Source of the DNA: Pseudocercospora fijiensis CIRAD86
Lineage: Eukaryota; Ascomycota; Dothideomycetes; Mycosphaerellales; Mycosphaerellaceae
Assembly: GCF_000340215.1 (NCBI RefSeq)
Contig: NW_006921545.1
Location: 2,071-66,070, forward strand
Length of the DNA stretch: 64,000 nucleotides
Reading direction: 5' to 3'
In this document: positions 35,257 to 47,600 of the stretch, one piece after another
How the letters are laid out: every line of letters begins with the position of its first letter
How positions within the stretch are numbered: position 1 is the first letter of the stretch
The notes under the pieces: generated by a model
What the model was told of the DNA's origin: nothing
What the model saw: only the letters and a program-made list of their open reading frames with translations
Databases searched by the model: none
Made by a program: the position numbers and the translations under genes

Positions 35257-35950
35257 CAATATCCTTATCCTTACTACGACTACCGAGACGTGCAAATTCT
35301 TCCTCGAATATAGCGATATAACGTAAAAACTAGTCGATAGCGTAGTTAGTCTAATAAGCGATAATTATTAGTAGATCTCCCTTATTCTAGTTCTCGAGTA
35401 TTACTTTAATAGCTTATATAGAGATATAGGTCTTGCTAGTACCGGATAGGCCTTAAATAATAGTAAGACGCGCCGTTAGAATACGACGGAGCGCTTCTAG
35501 TTAGGAGGCGTCTAGAGCACTATTAGGCTTAGAAGGCTAGTACTTAACTATATTAATATTCTCGAAGCTCTCGTTAGAGTTATTAACTAGGATAGAGCTT
35601 AGATCTCGCTTCGGCTATACTTTGAAATACTTAGGCGCCGAAATATAAGGCTATATACTAACGAGGTGCTCTAATAAGGGGAAACCCTCGCGTATTATAC
35701 GCTAAAGGCTAAGCAAGGTATACTAATTAGCTTCGAAAAGTCCGCTACGGTCCTCTACTATAAGATATTCTATAGTAGGATCTAGCTCTAACTCCTCGGG
35801 ACGGGTAAAGGCGAGATTAAGCTTAGGTAGATTCTACTAAAGTCCCTTTAGTAGTCGAGCGGTAATAGTAGCGATAATAGCGCGAGATACGAACTTGTTA
35901 TTTATTAGTATAAGAACGACTAAGCTACCGGCGATAAGGCGCTTTAACTG

Positions 35951-36715
35951 TTCCTATAGAACTTTCTTACTAGTACGGAGGAGACTAAAAGTAACGCGGA
36001 CGGCGAAGCTATATATAGATAAAGTCGCGCTATAGATATAAACCTACTTAGGTTAGTATATAACGGGCGGCGCGTTAAAGGGGTAAAGGCGAGACTAACC
36101 TTCGTATAGATACCGACTTTGCTATTAAATGCGTCCTTAGCGGTATATAGAGTATAGCGAGTTATTAAGACTACTTCGCGAAGGCCGCGGAGGGTATCTT
36201 CGCGGTTCCTATAGAACTTTCTTACTAGTACGGAGGAGACTAAAAGTAACGCGGACGGCGAAGCTACGAGTAGACAAAGTCGCGCCGTAGATATAAACCT
36301 ACTTAGATTAGTATATAACGGGCGGCGCGTTAAAGGGGTAAAGGCGAGACTAACCTTCGTATAGATACCGACTTTACTATTAAATACGTCCTTAGCGGTA
36401 TATAGAGTATAGCGAGTTATTAAGACTACTTCGCGAAGGCCGCGGAGGGTATCTTCGCGGTTCCTATAGAACTTTCTTACTAGTACGGAGAAGACTAAAA
36501 GTAACGCGAACGGCGAAGCTATAAGTAGACAAAGTCGCGCCGTAGATATAAACCTACTTAGGTTAGTATATAACGGGCGGCGCGTTAAAGGGGTAAAGGC
36601 GAGACTTACCTTAGTATAGATACCGACTTTACTATTAAATGCGTCCTTAGTAGTATATAGAGTATAGCGAGTTATTAAGACTACTTCGCGAAGGCCGCGG
36701 AGGGTATCTTCGCGG
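35951..36715. repeat. Three tandem 255-base units in the helicase (C1)
   Basis: Units start at 35,951, 36,206 and 36,461. Each spans an exon, a 56-base intron and the next exon. Spliced, a unit is 199 bases, which is not a multiple of three, so the two extra units break the frame; C3 has a single unit and keeps it. The donor is GTAAGT in the 36,461 copy and GTTAGT in the others. Confidence 0.88.
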
Positions 36716-36740
36716 TATAGCTCGTAGAGAGTACTCTAAG

Positions 36741-37430
36741 AGAATAGTTCTATAAGGGAGGCGATAAATAGTAAATAGAGCTAGTCGATATCGCGCGCGA
36801 GGGCGAGCGTTCCTATCGCTAGTTATAGCTAATTAGCCCGCGGCCCTTACCGTATCGCTAGTTATAGCTAATTAGCCCGACGCGGGCGTAGTTAAGATAC
36901 GACTAAGAATGCGACTACCTTTTTATTTAGCTCGCAATATACGTAGGCGGCCTACGAGTAGGCGCGAGAATATATTCTTTTATACCTTCGATATTATAAT
37001 ATCGAATAAATAGAGAATAGTTCTATAAGGGAGGCGATAAATAGTAAATAGGGCTCGTCGACGTCGCGCGCGAGGGCGAGCGTTCCTATCGCTAGTTATA
37101 GCTAATTAGCCCGCGGCCCTTACCGTATCGCTAGTTATAGCTAATTAGCCCGACGCGGGCGTAGTCGAGATACGACTAAGAATGCGACCGCCTTCTTATT
37201 TAGCTCGTAATATATATAGGCGGCCTACGAGTAGGCGCGAGAATATATTCTTTTATACCTTCGATATTATAATATCGAATAAATAGAGAATAGTTCTATA
37301 AGGGAGGCGATAAATAGTAAATAGGGCTCGTCGACGTCGCGCGCGAGAGCGAGCGTTCCTATCGCTAGTTATAGCTAATTAGCCCGCGGCCCTTACCGTA
37401 TCGCTAGTTATAGCTAATTAGCCCGACGCC
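36741..37430. repeat. Two and a half 273-base units, helicase N-terminus (C1)
   Basis: Units start at 36,741, 37,014 and 37,287. 273 is 91 codons, so the repeat preserves the minus-strand frame. Each unit contains an inner pair of 39-base repeats with the box CGCTAGTTATAGCTAATTAG. It reads as a 91-residue repeat joined in frame to 'ELYREDTLRGL'. Confidence 0.88.
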
Positions 37431-37457
37431 GGCGCCCTACTATACGCCTACTATACG

Positions 37458-37476
37458 CCTAACCCTAACTCTAAAG
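37458..37476. repeat. Short telomere-like run at end of C1
   Basis: CCTAACCCTAACTCTAAAG, two to three degenerate units of the common fungal telomere repeat (CCCTAA on this strand), just before the C1/C2 junction. Confidence 0.6.
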
Positions 37477-38709
37477 TGCCCTATAGTAGGATAAGTAAAC
37501 CTAAAGAGTATTACTAGTAGGTCTGTTATTAAAGGTAAAAGTCCTTACTAGGCGATAGGCGGAGTAATACGAGATATAGGGTAAGGTTCGTAGTAGCCTT
37601 CCGTAATAGCGAAGGAAGGCTATTTAATTAGATAGTTAGCTAGGTTCTAATAATGTTTAATTAATATTAGGCAGATAGGTTAGCTAGATTTCGGGAAAGG
37701 GTACCTCGTATACTTAATATAAGACTAAAAGTATAGCTAAGAAGATAGGTAAATCCCTACTTACGGAACCGGAGGGTAAGGGGTAGGGGAATGTATACCC
37801 CGTATATTTCTTAACCGGAAGCGCTCCGTCGCGTTCTAACGGAGCGAGGGCCGTATCGCTAGTTATAGCTAATTAGCTAGACGCGGGCGCGGTCGAGATA
37901 CGACTTAGAATACGAACGCCTTCTTACTTTAATATTTCTTAAGCGCTTCGTCGTATCCTAGCGAAGCGGCTTACTAACTAGAAGCGCTTCGTCGTATCCT
38001 AACGAAGCGGCTTAACGATATCCTTATCCTTACTACGACTACCGAGACGTATAAATTCTTCCTCGTATATAGCGATATAACGTAAAAACTAGTCGATAGC
38101 GTAGTTAGTCTAACAAGCGATAATTATTAGTAGATCTCCCTTATTCTAGTTCTCGAGCATTACTTTAATAGCTTATATAAAGACATAGGTCTTACTAGTA
38201 CCGGGTAGGCCTTAAATAATAGTAAGACGCGCCGTTAGAATACGACGGAGCGCTTCTAGTTAGGAGGCGTCTAGAGTACTATTAGGCTTAGAAGGCTAGT
38301 ACTTAACTATATTAATATTCTCGAAGCTCTCGTTAGAGTTGTTAACTAGGACAGAGCTTAGATCTCGCTTCGGCTATGCTTTAAAATACTTAGGCGCCGA
38401 AATATAAGGCTATATACTAACAAGGTACTCTAATAAGGGGAAACCCTCGCGTATTATACGCTAAAGGCTAAGCAAGGTATACCGATTAGCTTCGAAAAGT
38501 CCGCTACGGTCCTCTACTATAAGATATTCTATAGTAGGATCTAGCTCTAACTCCTCGGGACGGGCAAAGGCGAGATTAAGCTTAGGTAGATTCTACTAAA
38601 GTCCCTCTAGTAGTCGAGCGGTAATAGTAGCGATAATAGCGCGAGATACGAACTTATTATTTATTAGTATAAGAACGACTAAGCTACCGGCGATAAGGCG
38701 CTTTAACTG

Positions 38710-39474
38710 TTCCTATAGAACTTTTTTACTAGTATAGAGGAGACTAAAAGTAACGCGAACGGCGAAGCTACGTATAGACAAAGTCGCGCCGTAGATATAA
38801 ACCTACTTAGGTTAGTATATAACGGGCGGCGCGTTAAAGGGATAAAGGCGAGACTAACCTTCGTATAGATACCGACTTTGCTATTAAATGCGTCCTTAGC
38901 GGTATATAGAGTATAGCGAGTTATTAAGACTACTTCGCGAAGGCCGTAAAGGGTATCTTCGCGGTTCCTATAGAACTTTCTTACTAGTACGGAGGAGACT
39001 AAAAGTAACGCGGACGGCGAAGCTATAAGTAGACAAAGTCGCGCCGTAGATATAAACCTACTTAGGTTAGTATATAACGGGCGGCGCGTTAAAGGGGTAA
39101 AGGCGAGACTAACCTTCGTATAGATACCGACTTTGCTATTAAATGCGTCCTTAGCGGTATATAGAGTATAGCGAGTTATTAAGACTACTTCGCGAAGGCT
39201 ACGGAGGGTATCTTCGCGGTTCCTATAAAACTTTCTTACTAGTACGGAGGAGACTAAAAGTAACGCGGACGGCGAAGCTACGAGTAGACAAAGTCGCGCC
39301 GTAGATATAAACCTACTTAGGTTAGTATATAACAGGCGGCGCGTTAAAGGGGTAAAGGCGAGACTTACCTTAGTATAGATACCGACTTTGCTATTAAATA
39401 TATCCTTAGCGGTATATAGAGTATAGCGAGTTATTAAGACTACTTCGCGAAGGCCGCGAAGGGTATCTTCGCGA
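38710..39474. repeat. Three tandem 255-base units (C2)
   Basis: Units start at 38,710, 38,965 and 39,220, matching the C1 array in number, so the expansion predates the C1/C2 duplication. Confidence 0.88.
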
Positions 39475-39499
39475 TATAGCTCGTAGAGAGTACTCTAAG

Positions 39500-40190
39500 A
39501 GAATAGTTCTATAAGGGAGGCGATAAATAGTAAATAGAGCTAGTCGACGTCGCGCGCGAGGGCGAGCGTTCCTATCGCTAGTTATAGCTAATTAGCCTAC
39601 GGCCCTTACCGTATCGCTAGTTATAGCTAATTAGCCCGACGCGGGCGTAGTCGAGATACGACTAAGAATGCGACCGCCTTCTTATTTAGCTAGTAATATA
39701 CGTAGGCGGCCTACGAGTAGGCGCGAGAATATATTCTTTTATACCTTCGATATTATAATATCGAATAAATAGAGAATAGTTCTATAAGGGAGGCGATAAA
39801 TAGTAAATAGGGCTCGTCGACGTCGCGCGCGAGAGCGAGCGTTCCTATCGCTAGTTATAGCTAATTAGCCCGCAGCCCTTACTATATCGCTAGTTATAGC
39901 TAATTAGCCCGACGTAGGCGTAGTCGAGATACGACTAAGAATACGACCGCCTTCTTATTTAGCTCGCAATATACGTAGGCGGCCTACGAGTAGGCGCGAG
40001 AATATATTCTTTTATACCTTCGATATTATAATATCGAATAAATAGAGAATAGTTCTATAAGGGAGGCGATAAATAGTAAATAGGGCTCGTCGACGTCGCG
40101 CGCGAGGGCGATCGTTCCTATCGCTAGTTATAGCTAATTAGCCCGCGGCCCTTACCGTATCGCTAGTTATAGCTAATTAGCCCGACGCCG
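39500..40190. repeat. 273-base units, helicase N-terminus (C2)
   Basis: Units start at 39,500, 39,773 and about 40,046 (the last partial), as in C1. Confidence 0.88.
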
Positions 40191-40216
40191 GCGCCCTACT
40201 ATACGCCCGCTATACG

Positions 40217-40235
40217 CCTAACTCTAACCCTAAAG
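40217..40235. repeat. Short telomere-like run at end of C2
   Basis: CCTAACTCTAACCCTAAAG, 11 bases before the C2/A2 breakpoint. Confidence 0.6.
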
Positions 40236-40245
40236 TGCCCTATAG

Positions 40246-41158
40246 TAAGATACGCGGGCTTTTATATATAGCCGGATACGGTAAAGGATAGGTTTAAGTA
40301 CCTAGTCGTCGCCTATTCCGAGCTTTTAGAGCTATATACCGAGGGCGATAGAATATTAATTACAGATAATATATTCGTAAAACCGGATAGTAGTAGGCAC
40401 CGTATATATCTAGTAGGCTTTATTATCGATAGGATAGCGGTTACGATAGCAGTAATACGAATAGACTACCCGACCGTAAATAGGTATTATCTAGCCGTAT
40501 AGTATATAAAGTTAATACTACTAGATATATGTCTAGACGATCTGCTATTAATACTCTATACGACGACGATAACATTAATTAAGAGCGTATAGTAGGAGTA
40601 CTTTCCCGACGCGATCCTATACTAAGCGAAATAGTACCTAGACTACTTATTAATAGTAAATAGTATCTAATTACTACGCCGAGTAGTAGGGCTACCTATA
40701 TAATAGGATTTAGTAGATCTTACCGTTAAAGTAATTCCGGTTCTAGAGGCGGCATACTATAAGCTACTAGACGTAGAAAGTATAGCTAACCTCGATAAAG
40801 TATTAGAGGAAGTAAAGGAGGTCCTAGAACTTAAGTTTAGAGGTAAAGATTTAATCGACTATATTCGCGACGAGTATATACCTTTATTATTAGACGGGAT
40901 ATCTAACGCTAATCGAATAGTAAGTATAGTATAGGAGGAAGGCTAGAGAATACAAGATAGTATACGTATCGGAGTAGCCGTATAGCTCGAGGCTACGCGG
41001 GGCGGTATCTCGGAAATATTAGAGACGATAGATCTATTCTAGGTAGGGCAACTATAATATATCGATAGGCTCGAGTATATATAAGCCTATACTAAGCATA
41101 TTATACGTAATGCATTCGATGTATATATACTACCGTACTCTAAGTAGATATAGTAGTT
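40246..41158 (+). pseudogene. A2 ORF1 relic, N-terminally truncated
   Basis: Starts abruptly at the duplication breakpoint, 51 codons into the part of ORF1 that I can read in A1. It has one extra A near 41,136 relative to A1, shifting the C-terminal codons. Confidence 0.5.
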
Positions 41159-41228
41159 AAGTAATATAAACTACCTCGTATTTCTCTAACCTATTAAACT
41201 ATAGGATAATAAATACGACTATATAAGA

Positions 41229-41299
41229 GTACTAACCGTTTTGCCGGCTAGGAAAATAGACAATAGCCCGGCAGTTTGCTAGGCGGCAAAACAGTTAGT
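41229..41299. repeat. Palindrome family P1 in A2
   Basis: Counterpart of 8,668-8,738. Arms ACTAACCGTTTTGCCGGC and GGCGGCAAAACAGTTAGT. Confidence 0.8.
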
Positions 41300-43262
41300 A
41301 TTATGCTATTAATAATTTACTATATAATATACGGTAGTAGGAGGAGGTAATCTATAAAACCTGCCCTAGAAAACGCCGTTAGTATATAGAGCGTAATACG
41401 TAAGTAAGCTAGATCTAAGGGTTAGCAACGATTAGGGTAAATCTTAGCGGTAGTAAGGTTACTAATTTGCTCGGACTGTCTCGGTTATAGTAGGTTTATA
41501 TTTGGGTAGATAAATAATAAAAGATATAGTTAGATTAGGGCGTTAATATCTAATCGATCGGGGGAGAAATTAGTTTTCGAGAATTGTAGTCGTTCGAAAA
41601 TATACTATAATTTCGGATGTATATCTCGAATAGACGAACTAACTACTATCTATTCTACGATATTACGAGTTAATAGTTTTAAGAACCGAATACTAACCGA
41701 GTTAATCGTAGTATTTTATTATATATATAATAACTATATATAAACTAGTATATAGCCTAATAAGTCCGTATACGGGTCCGTTAGTATTATAACGTAAGGA
41801 TATATCGGATTGCCTCGATAATAGCCGGATTAGGTAATAGTAGACTACTAGGTAAGCAAGAATATACTAGACTAAGATAGCTAAGGCTACGATAACGGTA
41901 TAGATAGCATACCGGACGTTCTAATAGACGATATACGATAAAATCTAGTCGGCGAGATATAATAGTCGAGCTATATCTAGGGATAGATAGCGTAAATAGG
42001 GTTCGAGCCTTAATAGCGTTACTATACTACGACCTATAGCTAGTAGACGTATCTACTATAACCGCAATTATAATACGAGAGTGCTAACTATTTTGCTAGC
42101 TAGCAAAAGTAATATAGATAATATAGTTTGCCGCCTAGCAAACCGGTTCGTATCTAATCGTCGTTTAGTAGATTAGCCCTAGGTTATATAACGCCTAAGT
42201 CTCGTACGATAGAAGTACTAGATATAGAAATTCCGATAGCACTATAACTATATATATTTACCTCCTATACGTAGCTAGCGATATTTAGCGGCACTACGGC
42301 GTAGTATCGACTATACTATATATATAAGTAGGTTAACGTATAAGATCTCTATAAATATCTTATATCTAATAATACTCGATCTAGCCGACTCCTTTACTAA
42401 TAGGTTCTAGTATTTTAATATAGGTATCGCGAGATAGGGAAAAACCGGTAGATTGTCTAGTAAGTATACCTACGTTAAGTTATATAGGGTATAATCCGAC
42501 TTAACCGAGTATATCCTCTACTAGCGAGATCTAACCTAACTACTAGAGGAGGCCTATAGTTAGTACGATAGTATAGAAACTAAGCTAGTACGTCGATCGG
42601 TCGGGTATTAGCGTACTCGCTAGGATAATAGGCATAAAGCAGATACCGGTAGTAAGAAATAACCCGGGTAAGTAGCACTTTATTAGCTACTATCGATAGT
42701 ACGTAATAATACGAGGCGAGAGAGCTATAGTATTAGCGCTCGACCCCTAAGTAATAGTAGGGGCTAGAGGGAATAATAAGAGATTATAATAGATAATATA
42801 CGACGATATACGAGGAGAGATTAAAGTAAACCTAACTTATATACGCGGATTTCAAATACGACGCCTAGATCGAAATACAGTACGGTATAACTACGCTATT
42901 CGAGTATACTAGAGAGAGTATATAGGCGAGCAGTATATTATAAAAGAAATAGTATATAGTAAGTAGAGGCGGACGCGTAGGTACGAGCGGTATAGTAAAA
43001 TTTAATCGAGTTTGTATATAGTTCTAGGAGGACGTAAGGTAGGATCGGCTATAATAATAGATAAAGTAGCGATATAGTAGGTAGTCTAATATATATAGCG
43101 AGGAAAGATATAAGAGGACGTCGGTTCTAGAGGTTGTCTATATCCTATCTTTATCCGATTTCGCCTACTAAACTACTTAAGTACGTCGCTATTCCGAAAC
43201 TTCTCTTTATAGCTAGACGTCGCGTAGATACGAGTAAGACTACCGAGATAGCCGACTACTAA
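41300..43262. other. Intergenic/5' region before A2 ORF2
   Basis: Counterpart of 8,739-10,700, with a P1 palindrome at 42,080-42,143. No recognised gene. Confidence 0.4.
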
Positions 43263-43943
43263 ATATTAGCGAGTTATACCGAGCCGGCGCTAGCGACCGG
43301 TAATATAGCCGAGTATTACGATAGAATATTAATACGACGATAGTTATACGAGCGACCGCTACTACTACTATAGTATAACTAGGCGAGCTTCTCGGTAGAG
43401 GAGAAATAGTTATATTATATAGAATATATAGCGTTTTTATTTATATAGGAAATATACTATTATAGGATAGTAATAGGGGAATAGCGACTAGATAAGTTAG
43501 CGACGTAGGCGCGGGTTAATAGGCCTAGCGATTAGATAGATAGTATACCGGTAGATAGTAATATAATAGTAGGTAAGGGTATAATAGAAGTTAACGAGAG
43601 AGTAATAGGTAGATTAAGTAAAAGTATAATAGAGGTTAATAGGGAAGGAATAGGCAGACTAAGTAAAGGCTACGATAAATAGGGGATAAGCGGAAGGAGG
43701 AGTATAGAGGAAGATTTGTCGGCTAGCTAGGTAGTATAAGGGCGAATAGTAAATAAGGAGTAGCTAAGTATAGAGATACTAGAGGAACAGATCGTAGAGA
43801 TAGTAGTAGCGATAATAAGTCTATAGGCAGAAATACTCCGACGAAGGGCGACGATAATATTAGTATATTATCGTTAGTAGGTTAATATACGACGTAGGCG
43901 AAAGGCGACGAGGAGGCAGTTAAGGTAAGGATAGAGAGAGTAG
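43263..43943 (+). pseudogene. A2 ORF2 relic
   Basis: Same 681-base span as 10,701-11,381. The start codon is mutated from ATG to ATA. Function unknown. Confidence 0.5.
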
Positions 43944-44657
43944 AATATATCGAGTAATAGTAGTTCGGTATATAGACAGTTTATATTTTATATATCGACT
44001 AACTACGCTCTATTTATATTTAACTTAAACAGTTAGCCGATATAGGTAAATGCTAGCTATAACTGTTTAGTTATATACTCTACTTCTAACGTTAGTAGAT
44101 ATCTTATACTATAGCGTACGAGCGTAGCGACGCTATAGCGTTATTAATTTAATAAGGATACTAGTATAATAATATCGTTAGTAAATTAGAGACTATTACT
44201 TCCGCCTAACTACCGAGTTAATATAGCAATAATATAGCTACGTACCGACTATTTCGCTAGACGGAAAAGTAAATAGTACGACCGGTATATTATTGTTTTT
44301 TTTTCTAGCCGGCGAAATAGTTAGCGTCTAGAATTCCTACTTTATATAGTTATTAGCGGGTACCGGATCTAGTTTAACGTTCCTAGCTAGAACGTACTCG
44401 ATAGCGATAGTATAGAGACGAACACCTTAGATAGCCTTTTCTTTATCCTATATAGTACTCTAAGTTATCTATCCGAGGTATTTCTCTAGCGTTTTAAATT
44501 AGTGCTAGAATTTATCCCGGATCTAAGTAGGACCTATCTATAGCGACTAGAACACGCCGATAGCGACTAGCTATATAACGTCTAGCTGTTAATAACTCTA
44601 TATTTGCTTGCTATATTCCTAGTATATAGTAAAAGGGAAATAGTAGTAGAAGTAGGT
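43944..44657. other. Intergenic with P1 palindrome (A2)
   Basis: Counterpart of 11,382-12,095. The P1 foldback with its T tract is at 44,243-44,326. Nothing else seen. Confidence 0.5.
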
Positions 44658-47600
44658 ATAGTACCTCTCGATCGGCTTAGCCTAGAGCGCTTACCTCTTC
44701 TTTATAACTACGAAGTTAGTATATAGGCATTAAGAGAATTAGTATATAGGAAGGCGGGGATTAACGAAGCGGTAGATAGTATATAGTTATTAGATAACGG
44801 CGAGGTTGCGGTCGAACTATATTATACTACTAGCTTTGTTTTACTAGATACGCTAGAAACAGGCGGTCTACCGATAGATCGCCTAAGCTTACGGCGTTTC
44901 GGGCTAGGTTAGAGGCGGTACTAGTCGGTATATATATCGTTAGTAGAGCTCGTTACTATCGTCTAGGTTAGATATATACGTTAGACGGAATTAGGGACTA
45001 TCGAGGTAATTAGATATAATTAGACGTAAACATTTACCTACGCGGGTATATTACTATATAGCTTGCCTTTTGCGCTACTATATATAACTAATATTATCTA
45101 CGTAAGGGTATTAATCGAAGCTAAGCTTACTCTAGTCGACTATTGCTAGTATAGTTAGTTCGGTTAGTAGTAGGAGGTAAGATAGTACTAGCTTTCTATC
45201 TCGCCTAGCGCGACCGGACTATTATACAAATAGTATTAGTAAGGGTAGGAGGCCGACGTAGACAATAACCTAGATACGTAGTATATCGAATCCTTCGCTA
45301 AATATAGGAATAGCGACAAGAAATAGATTATTAGTACTATTAAGCTAGGCGTCGAGTAGCTATTCTTTCTCGCTAGTAGTTCTACTAGCGGCGGTAAAGT
45401 ATAGATAATTAATTTCCCTCGCTAGCTACTTAGCGTAGTCGAGACTATATATAAATACTAGGACGCGATCGCTAGGTACGAATATACTCGCCCTAGGTTA
45501 CTTCCTAACAAGTCGTACGACTATAAGTAGTAACTATACCTACTAGTATAAGGAAATATAATATATAATATTAGCGCGATTAGTACTCTACCGTACTATT
45601 ATAGGCTAGGCGATAACGTTACGCTATAGGAATTTAGGTTCTATCGATAGTAGTAGAGTAGTAGTTAGGTAGACGACCTAGGTACTAATCGACCCGAAAT
45701 AGCTAAATTAGCGAAAGATAGAGCGGTATAGTAACGCAGTTACGGTTAAATAGCACTTATCGACGAAGATACGATCGAGCTAGTTCTAGACGCCGAGACG
45801 CTATATATATATAATAAATTAGATAGAGTAGGCGGCCTTAGCGCTAACTAGGATAAGGGAAGCGGGGCGCTCTATTCCTAGTTACTATACTACGTAGAAC
45901 ACTTTAGCGGCTTTAAGTCGGGTAAGTATATTAACTTATAAAGCAACTAGAGGAAGGATAAGTACGGTAGTCCACGTACCTTTTATATAGTAAGGAACTA
46001 TAAAGAGGAGACTCTTACTAGCGCTAGTACCGAGGATAACGAGTAGTCGGGCCTCGAGGGAGAGGATCTATTATATAGTAGTCGCTTAATCCTCGCTTTT
46101 CTACTATAGCCGTAGGTTTTATATAATTTCGTATATATACTATAGGGCTTTATTAAGGATAAAGACAGGGGCGAGACTACTATTCTCGAGTACTAAGAGG
46201 TTGCTAATAGAGCTACCTAGCGACGGCTAGGTCCCCTAGTAGCGAGTAATAGTAGTAGGAAGCTAGAGGAAGTTCGACTAGATACGAGACGCGTAGTACC
46301 TACCTTAGATTAAGCTATCCTATAAGTTAGACGACGCGGTAAATAGATTAGCGTTAGTATATAAAATGTTAGTAATATAGAGACTATAGTTACGCTACCT
46401 AGCTATAGCTATCTCTATATCGTCGACCTCGTCGTCTTCGTCGTCCGCGTCTAATTAATCGAAGCCTATAAACTTGCTAAAGAATTTCTTAATAATAGCG
46501 ATAAAGAAGTAACGCTACTCGCTAATACCGAAGGTAGGTAGGCTAGCGGCTATAGTCTATCGACGAAAGTATCGGGTTATAGTATTATCCGACTAAACGA
46601 GGTTGTTCTTAGACTAGAGAAAAGAACTAAGTACCTACCCGGGGTTAGATTAATACTAGTAGAGCTCGCGAAATAGTTAAATATATATAAGGTAATCGAT
46701 AAGTAGGCAGCCGAGCTTAAATAGGAAGCGGACGTTTTGTTTGTTATTTAGCTTCTAGCGGAGCTTAGTATAGGTTAGGTAAATTATAACGTATCTATTT
46801 CGGATAGTAATAGAGCGGACCGACTAAGTATTACGCTATATCGCCGAGAAGAATTTAGGTTCGCGGGCAGGCTAACTACTACTAATAAATATAAGGACGC
46901 TAAGTAGCTAAAGGAACTCTTAGACGTAATACTTATATACGCTAACTACCGAGCTAAGGCGGAGTGTATCTAAACTAGCCTCTAAGTATAAATATAATAG
47001 AGCCGGATTACTAGCGATAGCGTTAATAACGAACGTCCGAGCTAGGTTAACGATAGTAGTATTACGCTTGTCCTAGAGAAAGCTAAAGTAGATAGTAGTT
47101 TCTTCGGGGTAGTTATAAAGGTCGGTAAGGGGGATAGAGTTATACGGGAGTCCGAAAAGGAGGTCGCGCCGTAGGATCTTATACGCCTTTCGATAGTAAT
47201 ACTCGAGTAGGGTAGTTAGGTCTATAACTTGTAGTACGACGTCCCTAAATTAAACAAATTTACCGTCGGCGGCCTAGATAGCCTAATTAGTCGATATATA
47301 GTTACTAGTAAAAGCGAAGAGGGCACTACGCTAGTAGACAATTTCTCGGATAGTAGTCTCTTACGTAAAGAGTAACTCTATCTTATACTTAATAGCCTCT
47401 AAAACTTCGTCGTCGCGGTTAAAGCCCTAGTTATAATACTAGGAGTAGTTAAATATAAGGAGTTGCCCTATCTAAACAATAGCGGAGAGATAGTAATTAA
47501 AGTCGTTCGGTTTCCGCTATACGCCTAAATATAGTTATATCGTATAAAGGGCGAGGTAGCTAAGGAGTAAAGAGTAGAACCGACGACTACTAATTAGGTA

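Larger units (their letters stand above)
35270..37440 (-). pseudogene. Truncated SF1 helicase relic, NFX1/ZNFX1 type (C1)
   Basis: On the minus strand an SF1 ATP-binding motif reads GLSGTSKT here and GLPGTSKT in C2 (ancestral GLPGTGKT; 35,422-35,452). It is followed about 30 residues later by 'TNYAID' with mutated neighbours (ancestral CQTNHAIDQ, 35,325-35,362) and then RLGSRSKD. This order is typical of the NFX1/ZNFX1/Hrr1 helicase group, whose characterised members act in RNA surveillance and RNAi-linked heterochromatin. The relic ends soon after at the 41-base repeats, so motifs II-VI are missing. The N-terminal part is built of repeated segments. A 56-base intron (36,044-36,099) keeps the phase into motif I. 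Confidence 0.82.
34731..37489 (+). repeat. Block C, copy 1 (tandem with C2)
   Basis: 2,759 bases, repeated head-to-tail at 37,490. It holds the truncated helicase relic on the minus strand. The first ~540 bases (34,731-35,270) have no recognised content apart from a CTAGTTATAGCTAATTAG palindromic box near 35,100. Confidence 0.95.
38030..40195 (-). pseudogene. Truncated SF1 helicase relic (C2)
   Basis: Same organisation as C1. Motif I lies at 38,181-38,211 and retains Pro (GLPGTSKT). The downstream motif (38,084-38,121) keeps an intact Cys codon (TGT), confirming the ancestral CQTNHA reading. Comparing C1, C2 and C3 lets many mutated codons be resolved. It is inactive through RIP stops, C-terminal truncation and frame-breaking repeats. 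Confidence 0.8.
37490..40245 (+). repeat. Block C, copy 2
   Basis: Head-to-tail copy of C1. It ends at 40,245 directly against the truncated start of block A2; both C1 and C2 end in 'AAAGTGCCCTATAGTA'. Confidence 0.95.
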
